Source: Ignavibacteria bacterium
Lineage (GTDB): Bacteria > Bacteroidota > Ignavibacteria > Ignavibacteriales > Melioribacteraceae
Direction of reading: 5' to 3'
Length of the DNA stretch: 8,714 nt
Assembly: GCA_011049495.1 (NCBI GenBank)
Contig: DSBF01000331.1
Span: forward strand, 1 to 8,714
Both the position numbers and the translations under genes were made by a program. Positions 1-6,431 of this stretch are shown piece after piece. The stretch's first letter is position 1. The number at the start of each line of letters is the position of its first letter. Below the pieces are notes generated by a model. The model searched no databases and had not been told where the DNA came from. It worked only from the letters and a program-made list of their open reading frames with translations.

Positions 1-402
1 GAAGATTTTCGTACCGAAAATAAAGTCAAATCAAAAAGCATAAAAATTAATGATGATATTACCTTAAACGCAGCAGTTGTAAATGGAATAGGAAATATCG
101 GCGAAATATTGGATGAAATAGAAAACGGTGATTCAAAACATCATTTTATCGAAGTAATGGCATGCCCCGGAGGCTGCATAAACGGCGGCGGTCAACCAAT
201 TCATGCAAAGCCAGAAAAAATTAGAAAGCGAGTTCAAACTCTTTATGAAATAGATGCAAATGCAAAAACAAGAAGATCATACGAAAATGAATCGGTTCAA
301 AAATTATATAATGAATTTTTAGAAGAACCGAATAGTCACATTGCTCATGAAATATTACATACAAATTACATAGATAGAAAAAGTATCTTAAAACGAAAGT
401 AA
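1..402 (+). CDS. [FeFe]-hydrogenase catalytic subunit, C-terminal fragment (5' end outside window)
   Basis: The reading frame is open from base 1 to the TAA at 400-402, giving the last 133 residues of a longer protein. It shows the L3 H-cluster motif FIEVMACPGGC followed by INGGGQP. The two cysteines (fragment residues 55 and 59, C-x3-C) are those that hold the [4Fe-4S] part of the H-cluster and bridge to the diiron site in this family. The rest matches the small-subunit-like tail (Fe_hyd_SSU): a Y-E-x-D-A segment, an R-x-S-x-E-N segment, and an ending with H-x-x-L-H-T. The same order appears at the end of HydA at 6428-8347, so the two are paralogues. A TTG at 109 could be read as a start, but the frame continues upstream with family-like sequence, so I treat it as internal. 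It lies 6 bp before the sensor kinase gene, probably in the same operon. Whether it carries NuoG-like N-terminal Fe-S domains cannot be seen. Confidence 0.92.
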   Translation, partial: EDFRTENKVKSKSIKINDDITLNAAVVNGIGNIGEILDEIENGDSKHHFIEVMACPGGCINGGGQPIHAKPEKIRKRVQTLYEIDANAKTRRSYENESVQKLYNEFLEEPNSHIAHEILHTNYIDRKSILKRK

Positions 403-408
403 AGAAAA

Positions 409-2427
409 ATGATAGGAATAGTATCTACAATAGCGCAAAGATGTAAGAGATGTTATTCCTGTGTCCGTGAATGTCCTGCAACAGCTATAAGAGTTGAAGG
501 TGGTCAAGCCGTTGTAATTCAAGAGCGGTGCATAAGCTGCGGTCACTGTGTGAAAGTATGTTCTCAAAAGGCAAAAAGAATATTAAGTGACAAAGAAAAA
601 ATTCTATTTAATCTAATACCTTCACATAAAACTATTGCCATAATTGCTCCGTCATTGGCAGCTTCATTCCCCGATAATTATGGAAGTGTGCCGACGGCAT
701 TAAGAAAAATAGGTTTTACACATGTGTGTGAAACTGCATTTGGAGCGGATTTAATTACAAGACTTTATCGTGAAGAATTTGAGAAAATAAATGGAAAGAC
801 GATAATCACTTCTCCATGTCCGGCAATCAATAATTATATCGAAAAATATTTTGTTGATTTAGTACCAAACCTTGCAAAAATAGTTTCTCCGATGATTGCA
901 ATGGGTAAATACTTAAAAGAAAATTATGGCGATGATTGCAGTGTGGTGTTTATTGGTCCGTGTGTTGCGAAGAAAAGTGAAATCCTTGATCCTGAAGTGG
1001 AAGGCATAATTGATGCTGTTCTTACATTTACCGAATTAAAAGAAATTTTTGATGACCTAAATATAAATATTGATTTACTTGATGAAGGAGAATATGATCC
1101 ACCTTATGCTAATGTTGGTAAATCATTCCCGTTAACCGGCGGATTACTAAAAACTGCCGATATTTCATCGGATGTGTTAGAAAGAAATGTAATTGTAGTT
1201 GACGGTAAAGAAAAAGTCCAGCACATAATAAATGACATTGCAGAGAATAAAATCAAATCAAAATTTGTTGATATTCTTTTCTGTGAAGGCTGCATAAATG
1301 GTCCGGCAATAGATACGAATCTAAATCTGTTTTCAAGACGTGAAAAAGTAATTGAGTTTATTGAAAAATACATTCACAACCTTGACAACAAAAAGTGGAG
1401 AAGTGAAATATATAACAGCAGGAATCTTGAATTGAGAAGAAATTTTTATGCAAGATCGCAGCGACGACCGATGCCAACAGAGGAAAAAATAAAAGAGATT
1501 TTAGCAAGAACAAATAAATATGATAAACAAGATGAATTAAACTGCGGTGCATGCGGTTATCCAAGTTGCAGAGAATATGCAATAGCAATTGCAAAAGACT
1601 TGGCGGAAGAAGACATGTGTCTTCCTTACTTGATTGAAAAATTGGAAAATGCATACAAAGAATTAAAAAATACCCAAGAACAACTGCAAAGTGCCGAAAA
1701 ATTAGCTTCTATTGGACAACTTGCAGCCGGTGTTGCACATGAATTAAATAATCCGCTTGGTACAATAATTCTATATGCATCTATGCTTAAACGTGAGATT
1801 GAAGCAAAACAGTGCGAGATTACAAATGCAGAAGATTACTCAATGATTATTGAAGAGGCGAATAGATGTAAAAATATTGTGTCAAACCTTTTAAATTTTG
1901 CTCGACACGGTAAGTTAAAAGTAACTTCGGTCAACATTCCTTCGGTAATAGATGAAGTAGTAAAAACAATTAGAATTAATCCTGCTTTCAAAGACATTAT
2001 AATAAACGTTAATGATCAGACCGAAACAAAGATTATAACAGCAGATAAAGAGCAAATTAAACAAGTATTCTTAAATGTAATAAGTAACGGTTGCGAAGCT
2101 TTAGAAGAATCAGAAACAAAGAATTTAACAATAAATATAAGAAATGAAGAAAACTCAATTATCGTGGATGTGATTGATACCGGCTGCGGTATACCTCAAG
2201 AAAATATGAAAAAACTTTTCACACCGTTTTTTACAACAAAGAAAATGGGTAAAGGAACCGGGTTAGGTTTAGCAATTACTTACGGAATAGTTAAAATGCA
2301 CAAAGGAGATATTTCTGTTAAAAGTAATGAAGGCTCCGGGAGTGTTTTCACAATAAAATTACCTTTGCAAATTTTAGACGTCAAATATAAAAATGAATTA
2401 GGAGTAAACGATGCAGCATTCAGATAA
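409..2427 (+). CDS. Sensor histidine kinase with ferredoxin and hydrogenase-like (H-cluster-type) sensory domain
   Basis: A 672-residue protein with no signal peptide or membrane segment, so probably cytoplasmic. Domains in order: a 2[4Fe-4S] ferredoxin (C12, C15, C18, C22; C41, C44, C47, C51); a [FeFe]-hydrogenase large-subunit-like domain (about 75-330); a four-cysteine Fe-S domain (C379-x2-C382-x4-C387-x16-C404); a short coiled coil (about 408-435); HisKA with phosphoacceptor H444 in AHELNNP; and HATPase_c with N-box N556/N560, G1 box DTGCG (590-594) and G2 box GKGTGLGL (614-621). The kinase core looks intact. The hydrogenase motifs are altered: L1 is TSPCP (134-138), L2 is GPCVAKKSE (183-191) and L3 is FCEGCINGP (291-299, C-x2-C instead of C-x3-C, no GGG). 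This matches the sensory HydS-like class rather than a catalytic enzyme. It probably senses H2, CO or redox state and phosphorylates a nearby receiver; that role is inferred. The ATG has only a purine-rich stretch upstream. Its 3' end overlaps the next gene by 17 bp. Confidence 0.93.
   Translation: MIGIVSTIAQRCKRCYSCVRECPATAIRVEGGQAVVIQERCISCGHCVKVCSQKAKRILSDKEKILFNLIPSHKTIAIIAPSLAASFPDNYGSVPTALRKIGFTHVCETAFGADLITRLYREEFEKINGKTIITSPCPAINNYIEKYFVDLVPNLAKIVSPMIAMGKYLKENYGDDCSVVFIGPCVAKKSEILDPEVEGIIDAVLTFTELKEIFDDLNINIDLLDEGEYDPPYANVGKSFPLTGGLLKTADISSDVLERNVIVVDGKEKVQHIINDIAENKIKSKFVDILFCEGCINGPAIDTNLNLFSRREKVIEFIEKYIHNLDNKKWRSEIYNSRNLELRRNFYARSQRRPMPTEEKIKEILARTNKYDKQDELNCGACGYPSCREYAIAIAKDLAEEDMCLPYLIEKLENAYKELKNTQEQLQSAEKLASIGQLAAGVAHELNNPLGTIILYASMLKREIEAKQCEITNAEDYSMIIEEANRCKNIVSNLLNFARHGKLKVTSVNIPSVIDEVVKTIRINPAFKDIIINVNDQTETKIITADKEQIKQVFLNVISNGCEALEESETKNLTINIRNEENSIIVDVIDTGCGIPQENMKKLFTPFFTTKKMGKGTGLGLAITYGIVKMHKGDISVKSNEGSGSVFTIKLPLQILDVKYKNELGVNDAAFR
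2400..2404 (+). promoter_or_regulatory. Ribosome binding site for the first receiver gene
   Basis: AGGAG lies 6 bases before the ATG at 2411, inside the 3' end of the kinase gene. It supports the 2411 start and hence the 17-bp overlap of the two genes, which suggests coupled translation. Confidence 0.7.
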
Positions 2428-2818
2428 AATAAAAACAATATTACTTGTTGATGATGATATAGATCTTCTTGAACAAAATAAACTTCTTATGGAATCAAAA
2501 GGGTTTAATGTTGTTACGGCAGAATCCGGCAAGGAAGGTTTTGAAGTTTTCAATAAAATAAAACCTGATGTAGCAATTATAGATTTAATTATGGAAGAAT
2601 ACGATTCCGGTTTTGTGCTCTGTCATAGAATTAAAAAGACTGAACACGGGAAGAAGATTCCGGTGTTCATTCTTACATCCGCCACTTACGATACAGGCTT
2701 CAAATTCTCTTCCGAAACAAAAGAAGAAAGAGAATGGATCAAATGTGATGGTATTCTTCACAAACCGGTTGTTGTGGATGAACTAATTTCAAAATTAGAA
2801 AATTATTTCGATGAATAA
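2411..2818 (+). CDS. Stand-alone response regulator receiver (REC) protein
   Basis: A 135-residue protein made of one receiver domain with no output domain. Visible receiver features are the acidic cluster D14-D16, phosphoacceptor D58 (AIIDLIMEE), a T/S switch at T89-S90 (ILTSA) and K118 in HKP. The loop after D58 is unusual: it reads MEEYDSGF where most receivers have MPxxDG, so the proline is missing and the loop is one residue longer. There is also a TGFKF segment with a short charged stretch (about 95-108) before the last strand. The second stand-alone receiver (gene ending at 4742) shares these traits. Its overlap with the hydrogenase-like kinase makes that kinase the likely phosphodonor. 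It could pass phosphate on, act as a phosphate sink, or bind a target protein; the sequence does not say which. Confidence 0.9.
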   Translation: MQHSDKIKTILLVDDDIDLLEQNKLLMESKGFNVVTAESGKEGFEVFNKIKPDVAIIDLIMEEYDSGFVLCHRIKKTEHGKKIPVFILTSATYDTGFKFSSETKEEREWIKCDGILHKPVVVDELISKLENYFDE

Positions 2819-2835
2819 GAGTATATGATATATAA

Positions 2836-4353
2836 ATGAAAGATGTAAAAGAACATAACGCAGAAAAGATGCTGAAGGATTATTCTCCAAGAGTTTTGAT
2901 TGTGGATGATGAGAAAGGTTTACGCATTGGTACACAGCGGCTGCTGGAAATGGAAGGTTATTACGTTGAGACAGCAGAAAATGGTACACAGGGTATTGAT
3001 ATGGGAACTAAAAACGATTTTGACTTAGCTGTTATAGATTTGAAAATGCCCGATATTGATGGTCTTCAAGTTCTTTCTGAAATTAAAAATGTTAGACCAA
3101 ATACTGTTTGCTTAATTGCAACTGCATACGCAAGTTATGACACTGCTATTGAATCTACCAGGCTTGGAGCTTACGGCTATATTCCCAAACCTTTTACGCC
3201 GGATGAATTACTTTATAATCTGCAAAAAGCATACGCTCAAAGGTTATTGATACTTGAATCGGAACAATTAAAAAAGGAAAGAGAAGCTAATTTACTTGAG
3301 CTGGCAAATGAAAGAAGCAGACTAAGTACAATTATTAATTTAATTGGTGATGGTGTTCTTGTAATAAACAAACAAGGTGAAGTTGTTTACCGGAATAATT
3401 CCGTATTCCATAATTTGAATATTGTTGAAGCCAAAGACAATAAAGAATTACTATCCAAACTTCCAGATAAAATTATTGACTTAATTAATAATTATTTGGG
3501 AAGTGACGAACTAATTAAAAAATCATATTCAACTCAGATTGAAATTATTCAAAACGAACTTTTTATTGAAGCAATTACATCACCTGTGCCAAATCCGGAT
3601 GGCTCACTTGCCGGTGTTGCTGTTGTAATTAGAAATATTACCGAGCTGAAGAAAATTGAACTGATAAAAAATCAATTCGTTTCTATGGTTGCACATGAAT
3701 TAAAAACTCCTGTTGCTGCCGTTCTTGGTTTTCTAAAAATTATCATCGATAAAAATTTAAAAATCAGTGAAGACCAGCAAAATGATTTTGTATCGAGATC
3801 AATTGTGAGATTACGAAGCCTACTCGATTTGGTTAATGACTTGCTCGATATTTCCAGAATGGAATTAAAAACAAAGCAGCGTGAAATTGTTACGTTAGAC
3901 ATAAAAGAAATAATCAAATCAACAGTTGAACTGCTTGAAATTGAAGCACAAAAACGTAGTATCTCATTCAGCCTTGTTATGGAAGAATCGGTCCCGGTAA
4001 TTAAAGCCGACCATAATGAAATAACAAGATTGTTTACAAACATTTTAAGCAATGCTGTTAAGTACAATAAAGAAGAAGGAAGTATAAGTATCATAACCGG
4101 GTCAAATGAAAACTATTTGATTGTCAAAGTTATAGATACCGGTATCGGTTTGAAAGAAGAAGATAAAGAAAAATTATTCCAAGAATTTTATAGAGTTAAG
4201 AATGAACATACAAGAGGAATAAGCGGAACTGGTCTCGGATTGACAATAGTAAAACAAATTGTCGATTCATATCACGGTAAGATTGAAGTCGAAAGTCAAT
4301 ATGGTAAAGGAACGACATTTACGATTTACTTACCCATAAATAACAACAACTAA
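2836..4353 (+). CDS. Sensor histidine kinase with N-terminal receiver and PAS-like domain (REC-PAS-HisKA-HATPase)
   Basis: A 505-residue cytoplasmic kinase without membrane segments. Residues 18-130 are a canonical receiver: D24-D25, phosphoacceptor D68 followed by the usual MPDIDG loop, T96 and K118 in PKPF. A helical linker, probably coiled coil (about 133-162), leads to a PAS-like region (about 163-270, GDGVLVINKQGEVVYRNN near its start and a NITELK end). HisKA follows with H287 (AHELKTP), then HATPase_c with N402/N406, G1 box DTGIG (434-438) and G2 box GISGTGLGL (461-469). All key residues are present. The receiver lets another kinase control this one, so it could be the middle step of a relay starting from the hydrogenase-like kinase; that link is inferred. 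The ligand of the PAS-like region is unknown. The start is uncertain: no good Shine-Dalgarno precedes 2836, and an in-frame ATG at 2869 (M12) would still keep the whole receiver. Confidence 0.92.
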   Translation: MKDVKEHNAEKMLKDYSPRVLIVDDEKGLRIGTQRLLEMEGYYVETAENGTQGIDMGTKNDFDLAVIDLKMPDIDGLQVLSEIKNVRPNTVCLIATAYASYDTAIESTRLGAYGYIPKPFTPDELLYNLQKAYAQRLLILESEQLKKEREANLLELANERSRLSTIINLIGDGVLVINKQGEVVYRNNSVFHNLNIVEAKDNKELLSKLPDKIIDLINNYLGSDELIKKSYSTQIEIIQNELFIEAITSPVPNPDGSLAGVAVVIRNITELKKIELIKNQFVSMVAHELKTPVAAVLGFLKIIIDKNLKISEDQQNDFVSRSIVRLRSLLDLVNDLLDISRMELKTKQREIVTLDIKEIIKSTVELLEIEAQKRSISFSLVMEESVPVIKADHNEITRLFTNILSNAVKYNKEEGSISIITGSNENYLIVKVIDTGIGLKEEDKEKLFQEFYRVKNEHTRGISGTGLGLTIVKQIVDSYHGKIEVESQYGKGTTFTIYLPINNNN

Positions 4354-4360
4354 TTAACAT

Positions 4361-4364
4361 GGAG
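4361..4364 (+). promoter_or_regulatory. Ribosome binding site deciding the start of the second receiver gene
   Basis: Three in-frame ATGs occur at 4359, 4365 and 4371. GGAG at 4361-4364 overlaps the first and touches the second, but lies 6 bases before the third, so 4371 is the likely start. Confidence 0.65.
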
Positions 4365-4370
4365 ATGAAA

Positions 4371-4742
4371 ATGGTCTTAATTGCAATTATTGATGATGAT
4401 CCGGACATCCTTGAAGCCAGTAAGTTAGTTCTGAAATCTCATGGTTTTGATACCATTACCGCTAGCAATCCTGATGATGGTTACAAAATTGTTATGGAGA
4501 ACAATCCAGATCTAATTATTCTTGACGTAATGATGGATGAACCGGATGATGGTTTTTTCTTAGCTCAAAAATTTAGAAAGAACAATGTTAAAACACCGAT
4601 ACTAATGTACACATCCGTTTCCAAAACAACCGGTTATGATTTTGGACAAAGCGATATGGTCCCGGTTGACGATTTTGTTGAAAAACCGATTTCGCCTGAA
4701 GAATTAATTGAGAAAGTAAACAAACTGTTAAACAAAAATTAA
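4371..4742 (+). CDS. Stand-alone response regulator receiver (REC) protein, second copy
   Basis: Counted from the ATG at 4371 the protein has 123 residues; in-frame ATGs at 4359 and 4365 are less likely because of the ribosome binding site position. It is a single receiver domain: acidic cluster D8-D10, phosphoacceptor D52 (LIILDVMMDE), T81/S82 (MYTSV) and K105 in EKP. Like the receiver at 2411-2818 it has a non-standard loop after the phosphorylated aspartate (MDEPDDGF in place of MPxxDG) and a TTGYDF segment, so the two look like members of one receiver subfamily. There is no DNA-binding or enzymatic domain. It directly follows the REC-PAS kinase, which is its most likely phosphodonor, and lies 10 bp before hydC. 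Its target is unknown; direct contact with another signalling protein or with the hydrogenase is possible but unsupported. Confidence 0.9.
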   Translation: MVLIAIIDDDPDILEASKLVLKSHGFDTITASNPDDGYKIVMENNPDLIILDVMMDEPDDGFFLAQKFRKNNVKTPILMYTSVSKTTGYDFGQSDMVPVDDFVEKPISPEELIEKVNKLLNKN

Positions 4743-4746
4743 GGAG
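4741..4746 (+). promoter_or_regulatory. Ribosome binding site deciding the hydC start
   Basis: AAGGAG overlaps the TAA stop of the receiver gene and lies 6 bases before the ATG at 4753. This favours 4753 over the TTG at 4747, which would directly abut the site. Confidence 0.75.
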
Positions 4747-4752
4747 TTGAAG

Positions 4753-5226
4753 ATGCTTGTAATGGAAAAAAATTCCTTATCCGAAGAGATCAGTAAGCTG
4801 GTAGATCTTTACGGTAAAGACAGATCATCGCTCCTTCCTATTCTTCAGGGAATCGAAAAAAATCATAAGTACATTTCTGATTTTGCTCAGCAGGAAGTAG
4901 CGAGATTATTAGATATTCATCCCGTTGAAGTTTATAGTGTCGTAACATTCTATTCTTTTCTTACACACAAACCGATGGGAAGAAATGTAGTACGCCTTTG
5001 TCAAACAATTACATGTGATATGTTTGGTAAGGAAGCAGTTGCCAAAGCCATTGAACGTGAACTTGGAATTAAATTCGGCGAAACTACAAAAGATAAAAAA
5101 GTTACTCTGGAGTATGCTAACTGCCTTGGAATGTGTGATCAAGGACCGGCTATGCTGGTTAACGATCAAGTTTATTCCCATTTAACTCCGGAAAAGGCAA
5201 TTGAAATTTTGGAAAAATTAAAATAG
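4753..5226 (+). CDS. hydC: NADH-dependent [FeFe]-hydrogenase gamma subunit, NuoE-like [2Fe-2S] protein
   Basis: A 157-residue protein of the NuoE / 24-kDa family, normal in length. The N-terminal part is a helical bundle (about 5-75, with the family segment VYSVVTFYSFL). The C-terminal part is thioredoxin-like and carries the four [2Fe-2S] ligands C83-x4-C88-x35-C124-x3-C128, matching NuoE spacing exactly. In multimeric hydrogenases and complex I this subunit sits beside the flavoprotein subunit and holds a [2Fe-2S] cluster near the FMN; its role here follows from the family. The start at 4753 is chosen from the AAGGAG site. The gene ends with TAG, 8 bp before hydB. The order hydC-hydB-hydA is the usual one for trimeric NAD(H)-linked [FeFe]-hydrogenases (HydABC, also named HndA-HndC-HndD). 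NuoE of respiratory complex I is excluded by the H-cluster subunit that follows and the absence of other nuo genes. Confidence 0.93.
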   Translation: MLVMEKNSLSEEISKLVDLYGKDRSSLLPILQGIEKNHKYISDFAQQEVARLLDIHPVEVYSVVTFYSFLTHKPMGRNVVRLCQTITCDMFGKEAVAKAIERELGIKFGETTKDKKVTLEYANCLGMCDQGPAMLVNDQVYSHLTPEKAIEILEKLK

Positions 5227-5231
5227 AGGAG
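5226..5231 (+). promoter_or_regulatory. Ribosome binding site for hydB
   Basis: GAGGAG begins on the last base of the hydC TAG stop and lies 3 bases before the ATG at 5235. The spacing is short but no other in-frame ATG is near, so the start is fairly secure. Confidence 0.6.
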
Positions 5232-5234
5232 AAA

Positions 5235-6431
5235 ATGGAAAATAAAGTGAAAAGAGAAGGGGCAGTTATCTTTTCAGATTATACTCGTGGAGATGCTGTT
5301 AAAAAAGCTGTCTCTATTGGTAGAGAAGATGTCCTCTTCGAATTAAAAGAATCTAAACTAAGAGGTAGAGGTGGTGCGGGATTTCCGACTTCCATAAAAT
5401 GGATGCTTACCGCTGCTGCTAAATCCGATAAAAAATATGTTATCTGTAATGCAGATGAAGGTGAACCCGGTACTTTTAAAGATAGAGTTCTTCTTCTTGA
5501 GTATCCCGAATTAGTTTTTGAAGGTATGGTTGTTGGCGGTTATGCAATAGGCGCAAAAGAAGGTATTGTTTATCTGCGCGGTGAATATGAATATATGTTG
5601 AAATCATTGCAAGATTATCTGGAAGAAATGAGAAAAGATAATTTGCTTGGTAAAGATATACTCGGAAAGAAAGGATTTGATTTCGATATAATTATTAGAC
5701 TTGGTTCCGGTGCGTATGTCTGCGGTGAAGAAACTGCATTGATTGAATCATTAGAAGGACATAGAGGAGAAGCAAGAAACAGACCTCCGTTTCCTGTAAA
5801 TACCGGTTTGAACGGCAAACCTACAACAGTAAACAATGTAGAAACCTTTGCCTCGGTAGCACATATAGTTACAAAAGGCGGTGCTTGGTACTCTCAGCAT
5901 GGTACAGATAAATCTACCGGAAGTAAATTATTTTCTGTTTCCGGCGATTGTAAAAAACCCGGCGTATATGAATTACCTTGGGGAACAACAATAAATGAAT
6001 TATTAAAAATTGTTGAAGCCGAAAATACTAAAGCAGTCCAAGTCGGCGGTGCTTCAGGTCTGTGTGTACCCAAAGCACAATTTGATAGACAATTAGGTTA
6101 CGAAGATTTAGGTACAGGCGGTTCAATTATGGTTTTCAATGAATCGCGTGATATGCTGCATGTTCTAAAAAACTTCATGGAATTTTTTGTTGAAGAATCA
6201 TGCGGTCAATGTACGCCATGCAGAATCGGTAACGTTAAACTGCTTGAAGGTGTTGAAATGATTGAGAAAGGAGAATACACTTTCAATTATATAAATAAGT
6301 TAAAAGAGTTGGGTGAAACTATGCGCATATCATCTAAATGCGGTTTGGGGCAATCATCTCCAAATCCATTTATTTCGATTTTGGAAAACTTCAAAGAGGA
6401 AATATTCAACAACGGAAAGGGAGGTAAATGA
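5235..6431 (+). CDS. hydB: NADH-dependent [FeFe]-hydrogenase beta subunit, NuoF-like flavoprotein (short form)
   Basis: A 398-residue NuoF-family protein that binds NAD(H), FMN and one [4Fe-4S] cluster. Visible motifs: the glycine-rich LRGRGGAGFP (42-51) and NADEGEPGTFKDR (72-84), which form the FMN/NAD site; GSGAYVCGEETAL (157-169); an SLBB domain (about 234-290); and the cluster ligands C323-x2-C326-x2-C329 and C369. The CGLGQSSPNP segment after C369 resembles hydrogenase HydB. It would accept or donate electrons from NADH and pass them to HydA through the Fe-S clusters. The length is that of complex I NuoF. Bifurcating HydB/HndC proteins are about 200 residues longer, with an N-terminal [2Fe-2S] domain and a C-terminal 2[4Fe-4S] ferredoxin; both are absent here, and no frameshift or leftover coding sequence suggests loss by mutation. 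This points to a simple NADH-dependent enzyme, by inference. The stop overlaps the hydA ATG by 4 bases (ATGA). Confidence 0.95.
   Translation: MENKVKREGAVIFSDYTRGDAVKKAVSIGREDVLFELKESKLRGRGGAGFPTSIKWMLTAAAKSDKKYVICNADEGEPGTFKDRVLLLEYPELVFEGMVVGGYAIGAKEGIVYLRGEYEYMLKSLQDYLEEMRKDNLLGKDILGKKGFDFDIIIRLGSGAYVCGEETALIESLEGHRGEARNRPPFPVNTGLNGKPTTVNNVETFASVAHIVTKGGAWYSQHGTDKSTGSKLFSVSGDCKKPGVYELPWGTTINELLKIVEAENTKAVQVGGASGLCVPKAQFDRQLGYEDLGTGGSIMVFNESRDMLHVLKNFMEFFVEESCGQCTPCRIGNVKLLEGVEMIEKGEYTFNYINKLKELGETMRISSKCGLGQSSPNPFISILENFKEEIFNNGKGGK
6419..6424 (+). promoter_or_regulatory. Ribosome binding site for hydA
   Basis: GGGAGG, in a longer AAAGGGAGG stretch, lies 3 bases before the ATG at 6428 and 6 bases before a second in-frame ATG at 6431. 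The 6431 codon has the better spacing. Either way this strong site supports translation of the N-terminal extension of HydA. Confidence 0.7.

Noticed and set aside
109..402. A short separate gene starting at TTG 109
   Set aside because: The same frame is open to base 1 and its upstream residues align with the segment before L3 in the downstream HydA, so this is the tail of a longer gene.
1104..1654. Open frames on the minus strand inside the sensor kinase gene
   Set aside because: They lie fully inside a well-supported gene and show no domain motif or ribosome binding site; they are antisense shadows. The same holds for minus-strand frames at 2795-2989, 3672-4094, 4909-5181, 5615-5836 and 6287-6625.
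2825..2839. ATG at 2825 as a start for the REC-PAS kinase
   Set aside because: It is in another frame and meets a TGA after four codons (ATG ATA TAT AAA TGA).
4747..4752. TTG at 4747 as the hydC start
   Set aside because: It directly touches the AAGGAG site, leaving no spacing, while the ATG at 4753 has a 6-base spacer.
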